Shown here in pieces: positions 18,531 to 27,163 of a stretch of 64,000 bases of DNA (position 1 is its first letter; each line of letters starts with the position of its first letter). Made by a program: the position numbers and the translations under genes. Under the pieces are notes generated by a model. That model saw only the letters and a list, made by a program, of their open reading frames with translations, had not been told where the DNA came from and did no database searches. The stretch is from positions 51,042-115,041 of IMG/VR virus record IMGVR_UViG_3300032516_000007. The stretch is one strand, 5' to 3'. The stretch is from a virus.

Positions 18531-18775
18531 TGGATCATCTCCTGTCGTGCCGGTGTGGTGAAGTGCTGGTCAAATCCATGAGTGATGGCACCACAAAGGT
18601 AAGGTCCAAGATTATCATTTTTCGAGGTGGGGAAGCCTTTGCTGTCTGCAAAGGGTGTGGGGCTGAGAGGTTAGTTCCTCTTCAATTAGTCCCCGATGCC
18701 TTGGAGAAGGGATCTCGCCGACCCAAGCTTTTTGTGAGTGAAAACAAGAAGCTGGACCCCACAGACCTTCCGTAG
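18530..18775 (+). CDS. Zinc-ribbon-like small protein, 81 aa
   Basis: The GTG at 18530 uses the last base of the upstream TAG. Cysteines are arranged as CRC near residue 7 and CKGC near 39, with a beta-rich stretch (KVRSKIIIFRGG) between, so a zinc ribbon or knuckle is likely. Phage Mu Com is a similar-sized zinc protein that controls translation, but the sequence here does not match it closely. Last gene before an operon boundary with a promoter-like element and a terminator. Confidence 0.6.
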   Translation: MDHLLSCRCGEVLVKSMSDGTTKVRSKIIIFRGGEAFAVCKGCGAERLVPLQLVPDALEKGSRRPKLFVSENKKLDPTDLP

Positions 18776-18808
18776 TCGATCCACCGCTACCCCCCTGATC
18801 GAACATGC

Positions 18809-18837
18809 TTGACACTTGATTCTAGAACCAGTAGTTT
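18809..18837 (+). promoter_or_regulatory. Promoter-like element with TTCTAGAA in the spacer
   Basis: TTGACA (18809-18814) is followed after 17 bases by TAGTTT (18832-18837). The palindrome TTCTAGAA (18820-18827) occupies the spacer, where a regulator would overlap RNA polymerase. The -35 hexamer is perfect; the -10 is weak. The element lies upstream of the terminator at 18868-18903, so transcripts starting here must pass it to reach the capsid genes. Confidence 0.5.
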
Positions 18838-18867
18838 CATCCTGACGATCAACCTGAAGGAACTCCA

Positions 18868-18903
18868 CAAAGGGAGATGGGCATGAGCCCCTCTCCCTTT
18901 TTG
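18868..18903 (+). terminator. Rho-independent terminator before the capsid operon
   Basis: AAAGGGAGATGGGC, loop ATGA, then GCCCCTCTCCCTTT forms a long GC-rich stem with one bulge, and the T-run continues to 18902. It ends 12 bases before the protease ATG, so it separates the enzyme locus from the capsid genes unless read through. Confidence 0.8.
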
Positions 18904-18914
18904 CGTTTGGGACT

Positions 18915-19796
18915 ATGATCTTAGATCTCCTCAAAAGCAACGAGTTTGAGTTCTGGCTTCCCCTGGACATTTGCAAGTCCAATGGGAAGGCTGATCCAAC
19001 GAAGCGTTGGGTCCAGGGACTTGCCTCTACAGAAGATCGAGATCTTCAGGATGAGGAAGTCTTTCAGCGTGGGATCGACTTCAGTTACTTCCTAGAGCAT
19101 GGCTACTACAACAATGATCATAAGCTTGGGTTCGAGAACAAAGTTGGCCAGCCTGTAGAAGCTAAGATCACTCCTGAGGGTTTTTGGACCAAGGGGTTCT
19201 TGTTCCAGAACCACAAAGTAGCTGATGCGATTTGGGAGCTGGCTCACGCACTGATCACCTCAGGTGCGATTCGTCGTCTTGGCTTCTCTATTCAGGGGAA
19301 GGTTCTGAGACGAGCAGGAAAGCGCATTCTGAAGTGTTGGGTTCAAGATGTTGCGATCACCGCTGCTCCGATCAATACCCACACCTGGTTGGACGTTGTG
19401 AAGTCCCTCTCAGCCGTTCCGGCTGAGATGTGGTGTGAGAGTGAGAGCGGGCTACTGATGCCTGAGGATGTGGCTACTTCGATCCCCTGTGTCAAGTCTT
19501 GTGGGGGTGGTTGCTGCAAGAGCGAAAATAAAGCTCTCCGTCAGGAAGATCTTAACCTCTTCAAGAAGAGAGATGAGGAAGAGGAAGAAGCCAAGGCTCT
19601 GTCCATTGGGTATGGACATCCCATGGCTCCAGAGAGCTTGGACAGCGAAGTCAAGCGGCAGACGTTTGGCAAGTCGATCCCGGAAATTCTCAACTTCCGT
19701 GACTGCGTGTACCTTCTTCAGGACACACGGGGTCTTTCAAAATCTGAAGCAACAACGTTGACTGAGGCGATCTTCGCAATGAACGAAGTGAACTGA
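18915..19796 (+). CDS. Prohead maturation serine protease, 293 aa
   Basis: The N-terminal 165 residues have the layout of HK97-type prohead proteases: RWVQGLASTEDRDLQDEEV, YYNNDHKLGF with a candidate catalytic H69, GAIRRLGFSIQGK with candidate nucleophile S125, and the closing VAITAAPINTHTW strand. It would process the scaffold and capsid protein during head assembly. The C-terminal 125 residues contain a cysteine cluster (CGGGCC) and acidic helices and may be a scaffold-like extension removed on maturation. Scaffold and major capsid genes follow directly. No clear ribosome site precedes the ATG, which stands only 12 bases after the terminator; translation of a read-through transcript is likely. 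Confidence 0.85.
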   Translation: MILDLLKSNEFEFWLPLDICKSNGKADPTKRWVQGLASTEDRDLQDEEVFQRGIDFSYFLEHGYYNNDHKLGFENKVGQPVEAKITPEGFWTKGFLFQNHKVADAIWELAHALITSGAIRRLGFSIQGKVLRRAGKRILKCWVQDVAITAAPINTHTWLDVVKSLSAVPAEMWCESESGLLMPEDVATSIPCVKSCGGGCCKSENKALRQEDLNLFKKRDEEEEEAKALSIGYGHPMAPESLDSEVKRQTFGKSIPEILNFRDCVYLLQDTRGLSKSEATTLTEAIFAMNEVN

Positions 19797-19833
19797 TGGT
19801 CATCAACCGAAACTCAACCGGAGGGAACTGAAG

Positions 19834-20778
19834 ATGTCGAAGATGACGAAGCATGACTTCTTCAAGTCTCTGGAAAGGTTGGAGGCACTTGCCGGTGGCA
19901 GCGGTGACGAAATGCGGAAGTCGCAGATTGTCACTGGTGGCAACAGTGAGGTCTCCTCCTGGCCAGGTGGCGAGAAGGAAAAGATCGGGGACAACTGGGA
20001 CGACAGCATCGGTGAGGACGGAACCGACTACAAGGCCCAGAAGGTTCGGAAGAGCATCATCGAGAAGGTTGCGAAGGGTATTGCTCTGTCCCCCTCCGAG
20101 GTGGAGATCCTCAAGGGTGACATGGACCGAGCTGAGCCCTTCGGTGGCAAAGAGTCTCCTGAGGAAGAGGAGGCCGAAGAGGAAGCCAAGGAGAAGACCA
20201 AGGGCAAGCGTCGTCCTCCCCCCAAGGAAGAGGAGGACGAGGACGAGGGAGCCAAGGGCAAGCTTTTTGGCAAGTCATTCACCGACGTTCTCTCTGAGAA
20301 CGATACGGTCCAGAAGGGTGTCGAGGTGTCGGACTTCCTCACTGAGTTTGCCAAGTCCTTTGGGCATGGTCTCGATCACCTGGAGTCCCGGATCACGGAG
20401 CGAGTGGTTGGGACCGTCATGGGTGCCCTTCAGCAGTTTGCTGGGGAGCAGGGGAACTTCAACAAGTCCCTCGCCGAGGCGGTGGTGAACATCGGTCATG
20501 GTCTCGCTGGCTACATTCAGCAGGATGCAGCTCGGAGCGAGGAGCCTGCGGGTCCCCCGAAGTCTCAGCTTCGGACGGTTCCTGGTCAGGTGAATGTGCT
20601 TCAGAAGAGCCAGGGTGGTGGTCCGTTCGAGGGCATGAGCAAGGCTCAGGTTCTTGATCGGATGACTGATCTGGTGGAGAAGGGCGGTCTCAATCCCCTG
20701 GAGGTGGTGAAGTACGAGTCCACGGGAGAGATGTCGCCTCACATCGAACAGAAGCTCATGAAGAGCATGGGGCAGTAG
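19834..20778 (+). CDS. Capsid scaffold-like protein, 314 aa
   Basis: GGAGG precedes the ATG. The product is highly charged: a Glu/Lys-rich central stretch (about 105-150, with ESPEEEEAEEEAKEKTKGKR) flanked by helical segments, and a helical C-terminus (SPHIEQKLMKSMG). Position between protease and major capsid protein, high charge and helical character fit a scaffolding protein. The sequence itself does not match a family I recognise. The C-terminal helices would be the capsid-binding part by analogy with other scaffolds. Confidence 0.65.
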   Translation: MSKMTKHDFFKSLERLEALAGGSGDEMRKSQIVTGGNSEVSSWPGGEKEKIGDNWDDSIGEDGTDYKAQKVRKSIIEKVAKGIALSPSEVEILKGDMDRAEPFGGKESPEEEEAEEEAKEKTKGKRRPPPKEEEDEDEGAKGKLFGKSFTDVLSENDTVQKGVEVSDFLTEFAKSFGHGLDHLESRITERVVGTVMGALQQFAGEQGNFNKSLAEAVVNIGHGLAGYIQQDAARSEEPAGPPKSQLRTVPGQVNVLQKSQGGGPFEGMSKAQVLDRMTDLVEKGGLNPLEVVKYESTGEMSPHIEQKLMKSMGQ

Positions 20779-20808
20779 CCCCTCAACCCCAGACACAGGA
20801 GAAAGATC

Positions 20809-22257
20809 ATGTTTGGACAGATCAGCCTGCGTCACTACGAGGGGCTCAACGGTTTCGGGACTGCTCCCGCCCAGGACGTGTCAGAGTTGCACAAGGCGTT
20901 GGAGGCTGGCTATCAGGTGACTGGCCAGACCGGCGGCTCTGCACTCAGGGTGGAAAGTCTTGAGGCCAGCCTCAAGGTGGTGACGTGGACAAACCATCAC
21001 ATCAAGTTCTGGAAGAAGATTCCGAAATCGCCAGCATTTTCGACGGTTGAGGAATACAATGAGCTAGTTTCCTACGGAGGAACGAATTTCGCCTTTACGC
21101 AAGAAGGCGAACTTCCTCCTTCGACGGATACGAACTACGCTCGTCGTACCCAGCTCGTGAAATTCCTTGGGACCACTCGTGAAGTGAGCCACCCGGCCAC
21201 GATGATTCATCCCGCCCACGGGGATGTGATCGCACTCGAAAACTCGAACGGCATTCTCTGGCTGCTCGAGAGGGTTGAAACGGCTCTCTTCACCGCTGAT
21301 TCCGCGCTCGCTTTCGATGGTGAGGCTGAGCAGTGGGATGGTCTCGATGCTCTGATCGATGGCACCTCCTACGTCGATCTGGAGGGACAGCCTCTCCAGG
21401 AAGCGGACGTGGAAGAGGCCAGCAACATCCTTGTCGAGCACTTTGGTTACCCGACGGATCTGTTCTTGGGAACCCGTGAGCTGAGTGATCTTGTCAAGAC
21501 GATGTATCCTCGCGAGCGCGTGGCTCTGCCCGCTCCCGTGAATGGGGTCATCGGACAGGCAATCAACTCCATGGCAACCCAGGCTGGTACCATCGAGTTC
21601 AACCCCAACGTCTTCGTCAAGCGTCTTCCTCGTCCGCCCGCGTCGGCAACGCACGCCAATGCTCCTGCGACTCCGCAGGTCGTGGCGGGTCTTTCCAGTG
21701 CTGGTGGTACGGCTCTTGATGGTGACTTCAATAAGGGAGCCCCAGCGGGGACCAACTACCTCTGCTACGTTTGCACAGCGTGCAATCGTTTCGGAGAGTC
21801 GTCTCCTTCTCCGGTCATGGGCGCAGCGGTGACGATGATTCAGGCAAACAAGGACGCCAACGAGCACATCGATCTCACGCTGACCAACGCTGCAACCATC
21901 GGAGCTTTCCCTCCCGAGTTCTTCCGTGTGTACCGTACCGTCTCCAGGACTGCGGCTGCGGTTCCTGCTGATCTGGCACTGTACAGCATGATCATGCAGG
22001 TGCCTGCTGCTCTCCAGGGTGGTGGTCAGGTTACCACTCCTGATGACGTGAACTTCCTGCTGCCCTTCACCAGCCTTGCTTACATGGGAGAGCTGACTCC
22101 GCAGGTGATCACGTTCCGGCAGCTTGCTCCGATGATGCGTCTAGATCTCGCGGTGCTTGCTCCTGCCTACAGGTGGATGATCATGCTTTACGGAACGCCC
22201 ATCCTGTTCGCTCGGAAGAAGTGGCTGCGTATGATCAACATCGGTCGTCTCACGTAG
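20809..22257 (+). CDS. Major capsid protein (HK97-fold candidate), 482 aa
   Basis: AGGAG precedes the ATG. The gene follows protease and scaffold, has the right size, and is followed by a strong terminator, as for a highly expressed capsid gene. The sequence shows the expected elements: an N-terminal arm, an extended loop region (SYGGTNFAFTQEGELPPS), a helical spine (LLERVETALFTADSAL), and a C-terminal segment rich in Leu/Met and Arg (FARKKWLRMINIGRLT). Residues about 285-395 look like an inserted Ig-like beta domain (GTNYLCYVCTACNRFGESSP), common as a surface decoration in large phage capsid proteins. Codon use is GC-richer than in the 4-8 kb genes. Confidence 0.8.
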   Translation: MFGQISLRHYEGLNGFGTAPAQDVSELHKALEAGYQVTGQTGGSALRVESLEASLKVVTWTNHHIKFWKKIPKSPAFSTVEEYNELVSYGGTNFAFTQEGELPPSTDTNYARRTQLVKFLGTTREVSHPATMIHPAHGDVIALENSNGILWLLERVETALFTADSALAFDGEAEQWDGLDALIDGTSYVDLEGQPLQEADVEEASNILVEHFGYPTDLFLGTRELSDLVKTMYPRERVALPAPVNGVIGQAINSMATQAGTIEFNPNVFVKRLPRPPASATHANAPATPQVVAGLSSAGGTALDGDFNKGAPAGTNYLCYVCTACNRFGESSPSPVMGAAVTMIQANKDANEHIDLTLTNAATIGAFPPEFFRVYRTVSRTAAAVPADLALYSMIMQVPAALQGGGQVTTPDDVNFLLPFTSLAYMGELTPQVITFRQLAPMMRLDLAVLAPAYRWMIMLYGTPILFARKKWLRMINIGRLT

Positions 22258-22294
22258 AGGCGCATTTCCGGTGAAGGTCAGAATCTGACCTTGT

Positions 22295-22340
22295 GAGAGT
22301 CTGGGGAGTGTTTTTGGATGCTCCCCAGACTCTCCTTTTT
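22295..22340 (+). terminator. Strong terminator after the major capsid gene
   Basis: GAGAGTCTGGGGAG and CTCCCCAGACTCTC form a perfect 14-base-pair stem around a 12-base loop, followed by CTTTTT. The loop itself contains TTTTT. It closes the protease-scaffold-capsid operon. Confidence 0.9.
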
Positions 22341-22383
22341 GAGACCATGAACCTGGTATTCAGGTAGAGAGACAAGATCCATA

Positions 22384-22968
22384 ATGGATTGCATTGTTTG
22401 TGGGAAACCAGTTCAGATTGTCGGAGCAGATACATGTAGCACCCGTTGCATGCTTCGACCTAGGGGAAATGCAGGTGAGAAGAAAGGACTGGCACCCAGT
22501 TCTGTTTTTTCGATCATGGGGAAGCTGACTCAGGCGTCTCTTAGGCAGCCCCCACTAGAATCGGAGGTTCCAATGCTGAAGGTAGCTCACCCTTGGATCA
22601 AGAATCGTAACGTCATTGAGGGGGAGACGGTCTTCTCGTTCAATGGGGATGGAATCGCTGTGGTGAAGGATCTTGGGAATGCTCGCGTGGATCTTCAGCG
22701 GTTGATGAAGAAACCAACGAGTAAGTTCTCCATTCTTGAGGACCCGAGGGAAGTTCCCAAGGTTGAAGTTCCTGTTCTCAAGGTTGAGGCTCCCAAAGTT
22801 CCCGTTTCCAAGATCGAAGTTCCCTCTACCGAGATCGAAGCTCCTGCTTCCGAGGTGTTCACTTCGACGGTTCTAGAATTAACAGAGCCAGAGGAGGAAA
22901 CCACATCGGAGGTTGAGGACAAGGCAACCAAACGAACCCCCACCAAGAAGAAGAGTGGCGGCAAGTAA
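22384..22968 (+). CDS. Zn-knuckle protein with V-E-x-P repeats, 194 aa
   Basis: The N-terminus has MDCIVCGKP followed by CSTRC, a likely zinc knuckle. Residues about 70-115 look like a small globular beta domain. Residues about 120-160 are a short imperfect repeat of the type KVEVPVLKVEAPK, and the C-terminus is Lys/Thr-rich. The gene carries a TTCTAGAA copy at 22871. It sits just after the capsid terminator. Function is unknown; a head-surface or head-internal role is inferred from position. Confidence 0.6.
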   Translation: MDCIVCGKPVQIVGADTCSTRCMLRPRGNAGEKKGLAPSSVFSIMGKLTQASLRQPPLESEVPMLKVAHPWIKNRNVIEGETVFSFNGDGIAVVKDLGNARVDLQRLMKKPTSKFSILEDPREVPKVEVPVLKVEAPKVPVSKIEVPSTEIEAPASEVFTSTVLELTEPEEETTSEVEDKATKRTPTKKKSGGK

Positions 22969-22980
22969 AGGAGAACAGTC

Positions 22981-23250
22981 ATGGCGACCATCAAGACTCG
23001 ACCCGTCATCGGCGACAACGGATCTCAAGAGCTGGCTCAGCTTCGTGAGAGCTATAACGCTCTGGTGCAGGTGGTTGGTGATCTGATCACCTCCCTCAAG
23101 GGCTCAACTGACGTGCCCTCCATCGTTGTCATCGTCACGGCTGCGGAGCTGGTGATTCAGAACACCGTGGAGAAGATTGGCACCCAGCCAAATCTGGGCC
23201 TGAATCCTCTCAGACCCGATCTGCTTCCTAGCACGCTCAGGATTCCGTAG
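22981..23250 (+). CDS. Small hypothetical protein, 89 aa
   Basis: AAGGAG precedes the ATG. The product has a helical segment (QELAQLRESYNALVQVVGDL) and a hydrophobic stretch (PSIVVIVTAAELVI) that looks like a buried helix rather than a membrane span. No family is recognised. A head-decoration or capsid-adjacent protein is possible from context. Confidence 0.6.
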   Translation: MATIKTRPVIGDNGSQELAQLRESYNALVQVVGDLITSLKGSTDVPSIVVIVTAAELVIQNTVEKIGTQPNLGLNPLRPDLLPSTLRIP

Positions 23251-23330
23251 AGGAGAGATCAAGTTCGATTGTTTTGCTTCAAGATCCCAACGCTGTCATG
23301 TAGCGTTCGGCCATGTGAAAACTTCAATGT

Positions 23331-23354
23331 GCCCCTCCTACCTATGGGGGCTTT
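23331..23354 (+). terminator. Weak hairpin, possible attenuator
   Basis: GCCCC and GGGGC pair around a short loop and are followed by TTTG, in the 119-base gap between two small genes. A second hairpin (AACGCT...AGCGTT) lies at 23289-23307. The stem is short and the T-run poor, so this is a weak call. Confidence 0.3.
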
Positions 23355-23369
23355 GATGAGGAGAATCAA

Positions 23370-23696
23370 ATGTTCAAGCCAGGCATTCCCGTGCATCCTT
23401 CCAGTGGGATTGGAACAGCTCCGAATGCAGCCACGACCCCTCAGGGGATCGAGATATCATTCGACAAGGGTTCCAATCGAAACCGGCAGAGCACTTCCCA
23501 GGTGATCATTTCCAATCTTGAGGCGGCGGTAGGGGGCAATGCTCTCGAGGTGAGCTTTGCCAACGGTCAGGACGGGAAGTGGTTCAGCATTCCTCCGGGG
23601 CAGACGGTACCCATCAATGTGATGACGCATCGCTGCAATGTGAGAGGGAAAACTGGAGCGACAACTGCCTACTCCATCATGGGGATCATATCCTGA
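23370..23696 (+). CDS. Small beta-rich structural protein, 108 aa
   Basis: GAGGAG lies just before the ATG, which I prefer over an overlapping frame starting at 23269 that has no ribosome site. The product is beta-rich with features of small virion proteins: STSQVIISNLEAAVGGNALE, then NGQDGKWFSIPPGQTVPINV. It reads like a beta-sandwich that coats a particle. The next gene has similar size and style. A decoration protein is plausible but not shown. Confidence 0.6.
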   Translation: MFKPGIPVHPSSGIGTAPNAATTPQGIEISFDKGSNRNRQSTSQVIISNLEAAVGGNALEVSFANGQDGKWFSIPPGQTVPINVMTHRCNVRGKTGATTAYSIMGIIS

Positions 23697-23714
23697 TGAT
23701 GAGGGAGGGCAGAT

Positions 23715-24020
23715 ATGATCCTCCAACCTGTCGGAAGAGGAACGTCGATCAATGTTCTGCTGGGGAAGTTCCGGTGGAACAAGGAGCTGATTGGACCAAA
23801 GAACGGAGTCAATGTCATATTCACAACGCCTGAAGTTTTCATTCAGAGCGGAGAGACTGTGATCAGGGTGTACCGCAACGGACAAAGGTCGTACCTGGGA
23901 GTGTCTAATGACTACACCGTATCAGAGAGCGGTGGTCCTGGTACAGGGTTTGACACCATTACGCTGGCTGTAGCCCCATTGGGTTACGAGATCATAACCA
24001 CCGATTACTTGATCAATTAA
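23715..24020 (+). CDS. Small beta-rich structural protein, 101 aa
   Basis: GAGGGAGG precedes the ATG. Residues about 40-75 read FIQSGETVIRVYRNGQ and then a DYTVSESGG turn, a pattern common in phage fibre and head-fibre modules (a beta-hairpin with 'Y-x-NGQ'). It is probably a virion protein. Placement between small beta proteins and the 671-residue repeat protein supports this. No family name is assigned. Confidence 0.6.
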   Translation: MILQPVGRGTSINVLLGKFRWNKELIGPKNGVNVIFTTPEVFIQSGETVIRVYRNGQRSYLGVSNDYTVSESGGPGTGFDTITLAVAPLGYEIITTDYLIN

Positions 24021-24036
24021 CCCGAAGGAGAGAGAA

Positions 24037-26052
24037 ATGGGACGCACCTTCATCCGTCAAGCAGTACAGATCGCACCGTCGGACTACGCCGCAACACCCA
24101 GTGGGTACAACGATAGTGTCGCCCCAACGCTGGCCAACTACGAGAGCACCCGTCCAGCCAATCTGGAGGATGACCTCAACTCGCTCCGGTCGCAGCTCAA
24201 CAACCTGTTGAACCGAAATGGGGCAAGCTTCCCCAGCGGCCCCAAGTGGTACGAAGATCTCGTGCAGCCCACCGCACTCGAAAACGGCACCATCCGTGGT
24301 GTGGATGCCACCAACGCTGCTTTGCATGCAGTCGAGAAGAAGCGCGTTCTGCGTGATGTCTGGAAGCTCCTGGACATCTACCCTGGACTCGATCTGTCGA
24401 TCTTGCTCGTCAACGATCTCAGGACCAAGTACGAGGCCCACCGAGTTCTGGTCGGTGGTGGTCCTGTTCACGGCTCTGCTGACGCAACCAACACCATCGC
24501 GGCACCTGCGGCGACCAACCTCGCCACCGCGATCACGCTGGCGAACGACATCAAGGCCAAGTACAACGCGCACCGCGTGGACGTGTCTGGGGCTCCTGCG
24601 ATCCACGGTCTGGCCGACACCACCAACGTCGTCTCCTCGGCAAATGCGACCAACCTGGCCACGCTGATCACCCTCATCAACGAGATCAGGGTTGACTACG
24701 AGGCGCACCGGCAGCTCATCGCTGGTGGTGTCCACACCGTTGCGGACGGAACGAACATCGTGACGGCACTGACCGTCGGTTCGACCACACAGGTCCACAT
24801 CTTCACAGCAGCTCAGCTTCCTCTTCAGACCCTCGCGGCCATTGGAGCAGTCACGACGCTGGGTACGGTTGCTGCGCAGGCCACTGCCTTCGGCACTGCT
24901 GGGCTGGATGAGGTCGTCAGCACTTCGGACGTGAACCCGAAGAACATGATGCAGCTCGTCGATGCCGCGAACCACCTCGACCCGATCCTGGTCGGTGGCA
25001 AGCAGTTGTTCGCGCTGTTCCAGACGGAGAGTGCCACCGACGGATCCACCATGACGGGAACTACGCCCAACAGGGCGCAGCTCTCGTTCGTCGTGCGCAA
25101 CAACACAGGCGATGATCTGGAGCTGGTGTCGGTGCCCATCGGGCAGGGCATCAACTTCGCAACGCGCGAGCGCATGCGCCTTGAGGGACTCGACGAGCAG
25201 GACTTCTTGAAGGGAGCCACCGTTGAGTTCCCGGCCTCGACCACCGTCACTCGCCAGATCGGGTATGACAACCAGGGTGTCACTCCGGTTGAGATGGCGA
25301 CCAACAGCTACCTCGATCTCGGAACCGGGCTTGAGTGGACCCTCCGCGATGTCCTCAACGCCGCGCTGCTTCGTGTCATTGAGGGTTCGCCGTCTGCCAA
25401 CACCATTCAGCTCACCAGTGAGGTCGATGTTTTCGACATCAACGCTGTGCTGAATGACTTCCTCAACGGTGCCAGCTTCGACACTGGTGCTGCGGGCACC
25501 ACGATCAACGTCGGTGTCACTCCCAACCAGATCGACGCGGGTGGTCCTCTCACTGTGGCCTCGGGTGGCTCTGGTGATCTGAAGCTCGACGCGGCGAACG
25601 AGGTTCTGTTCGACGACGTGAACCGGACTGGTGCTGGCTGGACGGCTACCTCGGTCAAGCTCTCCGACACCACGCAGGAGTGGATCGACTATCGCACCGA
25701 GTTTGGCGAGGTCTCGATCTTCAACGCGCTCTACCAGGCGAAGACGACAGCGAAGCGTGTCAAGGGTCAGGCCAAGCTCGTTGCCAACCGCGCTGCGGGC
25801 CTCGATGTTGACAAGACCACGACGAGCATTCTCGATGTCGATCTGCCGAACTTCGCTGCTGTCGGCACCTTCGTCGATGACGTCGATGTCTACCTCAACG
25901 GCGAGCTGCTGCGCAACGAAGCCTCGTACCCTGGAACCGAGGACGTGGCTCCTGGATCGACTCCTGCGCAGGGCATGCTCAAGTTCGAGTTCGCACTCAG
26001 GGGCACTGGAAGCAAGCCCGATCAGTTGTCGATGATCGTGTGGGGTAGCTAG
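24037..26052 (+). CDS. Large structural protein with YNAH-type repeats, 671 aa
   Basis: AAGGAGAG precedes the ATG. After a helical N-terminus, residues about 125-250 hold three or more copies of a roughly 40-50-residue repeat whose core is a helix ending in KYNAHRV, then VHGSADATN-like, then a Thr/Ala-rich helix. The same repeat occurs in the protein at 39589-40659. The C-terminal half is beta-rich with motifs such as VYLNGELLRN typical of fibre or decoration proteins. The gene is GC-rich and codon-biased, and a terminator follows, consistent with high expression. I take it to be a head-surface or fibre protein; the exact role is unknown. Confidence 0.6.
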   Translation: MGRTFIRQAVQIAPSDYAATPSGYNDSVAPTLANYESTRPANLEDDLNSLRSQLNNLLNRNGASFPSGPKWYEDLVQPTALENGTIRGVDATNAALHAVEKKRVLRDVWKLLDIYPGLDLSILLVNDLRTKYEAHRVLVGGGPVHGSADATNTIAAPAATNLATAITLANDIKAKYNAHRVDVSGAPAIHGLADTTNVVSSANATNLATLITLINEIRVDYEAHRQLIAGGVHTVADGTNIVTALTVGSTTQVHIFTAAQLPLQTLAAIGAVTTLGTVAAQATAFGTAGLDEVVSTSDVNPKNMMQLVDAANHLDPILVGGKQLFALFQTESATDGSTMTGTTPNRAQLSFVVRNNTGDDLELVSVPIGQGINFATRERMRLEGLDEQDFLKGATVEFPASTTVTRQIGYDNQGVTPVEMATNSYLDLGTGLEWTLRDVLNAALLRVIEGSPSANTIQLTSEVDVFDINAVLNDFLNGASFDTGAAGTTINVGVTPNQIDAGGPLTVASGGSGDLKLDAANEVLFDDVNRTGAGWTATSVKLSDTTQEWIDYRTEFGEVSIFNALYQAKTTAKRVKGQAKLVANRAAGLDVDKTTTSILDVDLPNFAAVGTFVDDVDVYLNGELLRNEASYPGTEDVAPGSTPAQGMLKFEFALRGTGSKPDQLSMIVWGS

Positions 26053-26059
26053 TTCATCT

Positions 26060-26105
26060 GGGGGGTCGTTTTCAGTCTGAAAGCTGGGGACGGCCCCCCT
26101 CCCTT
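26060..26105 (+). terminator. Terminator-like hairpin
   Basis: GGGGGGTCGT and ACGGCCCCCC pair (one G-T pair) and enclose a small TTTCAG-TC-TGAAA hairpin. The tail CTCCCTT is only partly T-rich. It lies between the 671-residue protein and the next gene. Confidence 0.6.
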
Positions 26106-26120
26106 AAACAGGAATGAGCG

Positions 26121-26699
26121 ATGAGTTTCCTCGACAAGTCACAGCTCACGATCACTGTAGCCACCGAACTTGGTGCTGATCTTGAGGATCGTCTCGATGG
26201 CGAACGCAAAGCCATGAACGAGCTGACTGGGGCACAGCAGGCGTTGAAGCAGGCGGCTAAGAAGGTGCCTGTTGATCTCGTAGCAGCCCTTGAGGCGTCC
26301 TTGGAGAAGGGTGAAGAGATCAAGGATGGGATGGAGAGCATCGAGGTCGCGCAGCTCATCCGAAAGTACCTGACGCGGGTCGGGGACTATCTTACACACC
26401 TGGGAGAGGTGGAGCAGCAGAAAGCGATCATCCAGGGAGGGCGCGTAGCTGGACTTGCAGACGCCATGAAGGTAGTCCAGAAGCGGCGTGAGGATGAGGT
26501 CACGAAGCTTCAGCGCATGATCGAAGCAGCCAAGCAAATCCAGAACGACGAGGTAGTGGCCGATGTCCGAACGACGGGAGAAGCTGCCCGCTCCGAACAT
26601 GGCACAGTTGCTGAGCGAAGAGCGGCTGAACACGTTGCGGCCCCTACTTTGTCTCAGGTCGAGAAGCCCAAGAAAAAAGGGCGAAAGAGCCGTGCCTGA
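26121..26699 (+). CDS. Helical coiled-coil protein, 192 aa
   Basis: AGGAATGAG precedes the ATG. Nearly the entire protein is charged helix (EDRLDGERKAMNELTGAQQA, then LQRMIEAAKQIQNDEV), and it ends in a basic tail (KPKKKGRKSRA). Such proteins often act as internal scaffolds, DNA-contacting virion proteins or fibre chaperones; nothing decides among them. Its stop overlaps the next ATG. Confidence 0.6.
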   Translation: MSFLDKSQLTITVATELGADLEDRLDGERKAMNELTGAQQALKQAAKKVPVDLVAALEASLEKGEEIKDGMESIEVAQLIRKYLTRVGDYLTHLGEVEQQKAIIQGGRVAGLADAMKVVQKRREDEVTKLQRMIEAAKQIQNDEVVADVRTTGEAARSEHGTVAERRAAEHVAAPTLSQVEKPKKKGRKSRA

Positions 26700-27163
26700 T
26701 GACCGACCACGACGGCAGCGGTATCAGAGGAGAGACCGTCGATGAGATCCTCTGGTTAGACCAGACGGAAGACCCATCCGAGTTGGGTATGACTCGGATG
26801 GTGAGCGGCTCCTTCAAGTTCGTTGACGGGCTCGGCGTCTTCAATCCTCGTACTGGTGGTTCTGGAATCACAGAGGGTCAGCACGAGATTCTCGATACCC
26901 TCACCCACTGGATCGACGAGACTAACTGGCAAGAGTTGATCCGCAGTGGTGGAAAAGTCACCAACGCTATCCACTGGGAGACAAGCGCCAAACTGAAGAA
27001 GATTCGTGAGGTGCTTGTCACCAGGGCCGGAGGCAAGGTTTCCCAGATCGATATCATCCAGTACAACAGTGCTGGTACGGAGAGCCAGCGACAGGTTGGT
27101 GTGATCACCAGGGCCGGTGGGAAGGTCGAGTCCATTCAGTGGACAAAGACGGGGAGTCCCTAA
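26699..27163 (+). CDS. Conserved phage-type protein with GGKV repeats, 154 aa
   Basis: The ATG overlaps the upstream TGA. Residues about 60-95 read GQHEILDTLTHWIDETNWQE, then KVTNAIHWET, a segment I associate with uncharacterised structural proteins of several large phages. The second half contains two similar beta units, VTRAGGKVSQIDIIQYN and ITRAGGKVESIQWTK, suggesting a small beta solenoid or fibre shaft. It leads into the two paralogous fibre-like genes downstream. Probable virion fibre or its base; inference. Confidence 0.6.
   Translation: MTDHDGSGIRGETVDEILWLDQTEDPSELGMTRMVSGSFKFVDGLGVFNPRTGGSGITEGQHEILDTLTHWIDETNWQELIRSGGKVTNAIHWETSAKLKKIREVLVTRAGGKVSQIDIIQYNSAGTESQRQVGVITRAGGKVESIQWTKTGSP

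Noticed and set aside
21064-21867. Large minus-strand frame across the capsid gene
   Set aside because: Arg/His-rich antisense shadow of a GC-rich coding gene.
23269-23505. Alternative frame over the small gene at 23370
   Set aside because: No ribosome site and atypical composition; the 23370 frame has GAGGAG and a protein-like sequence.
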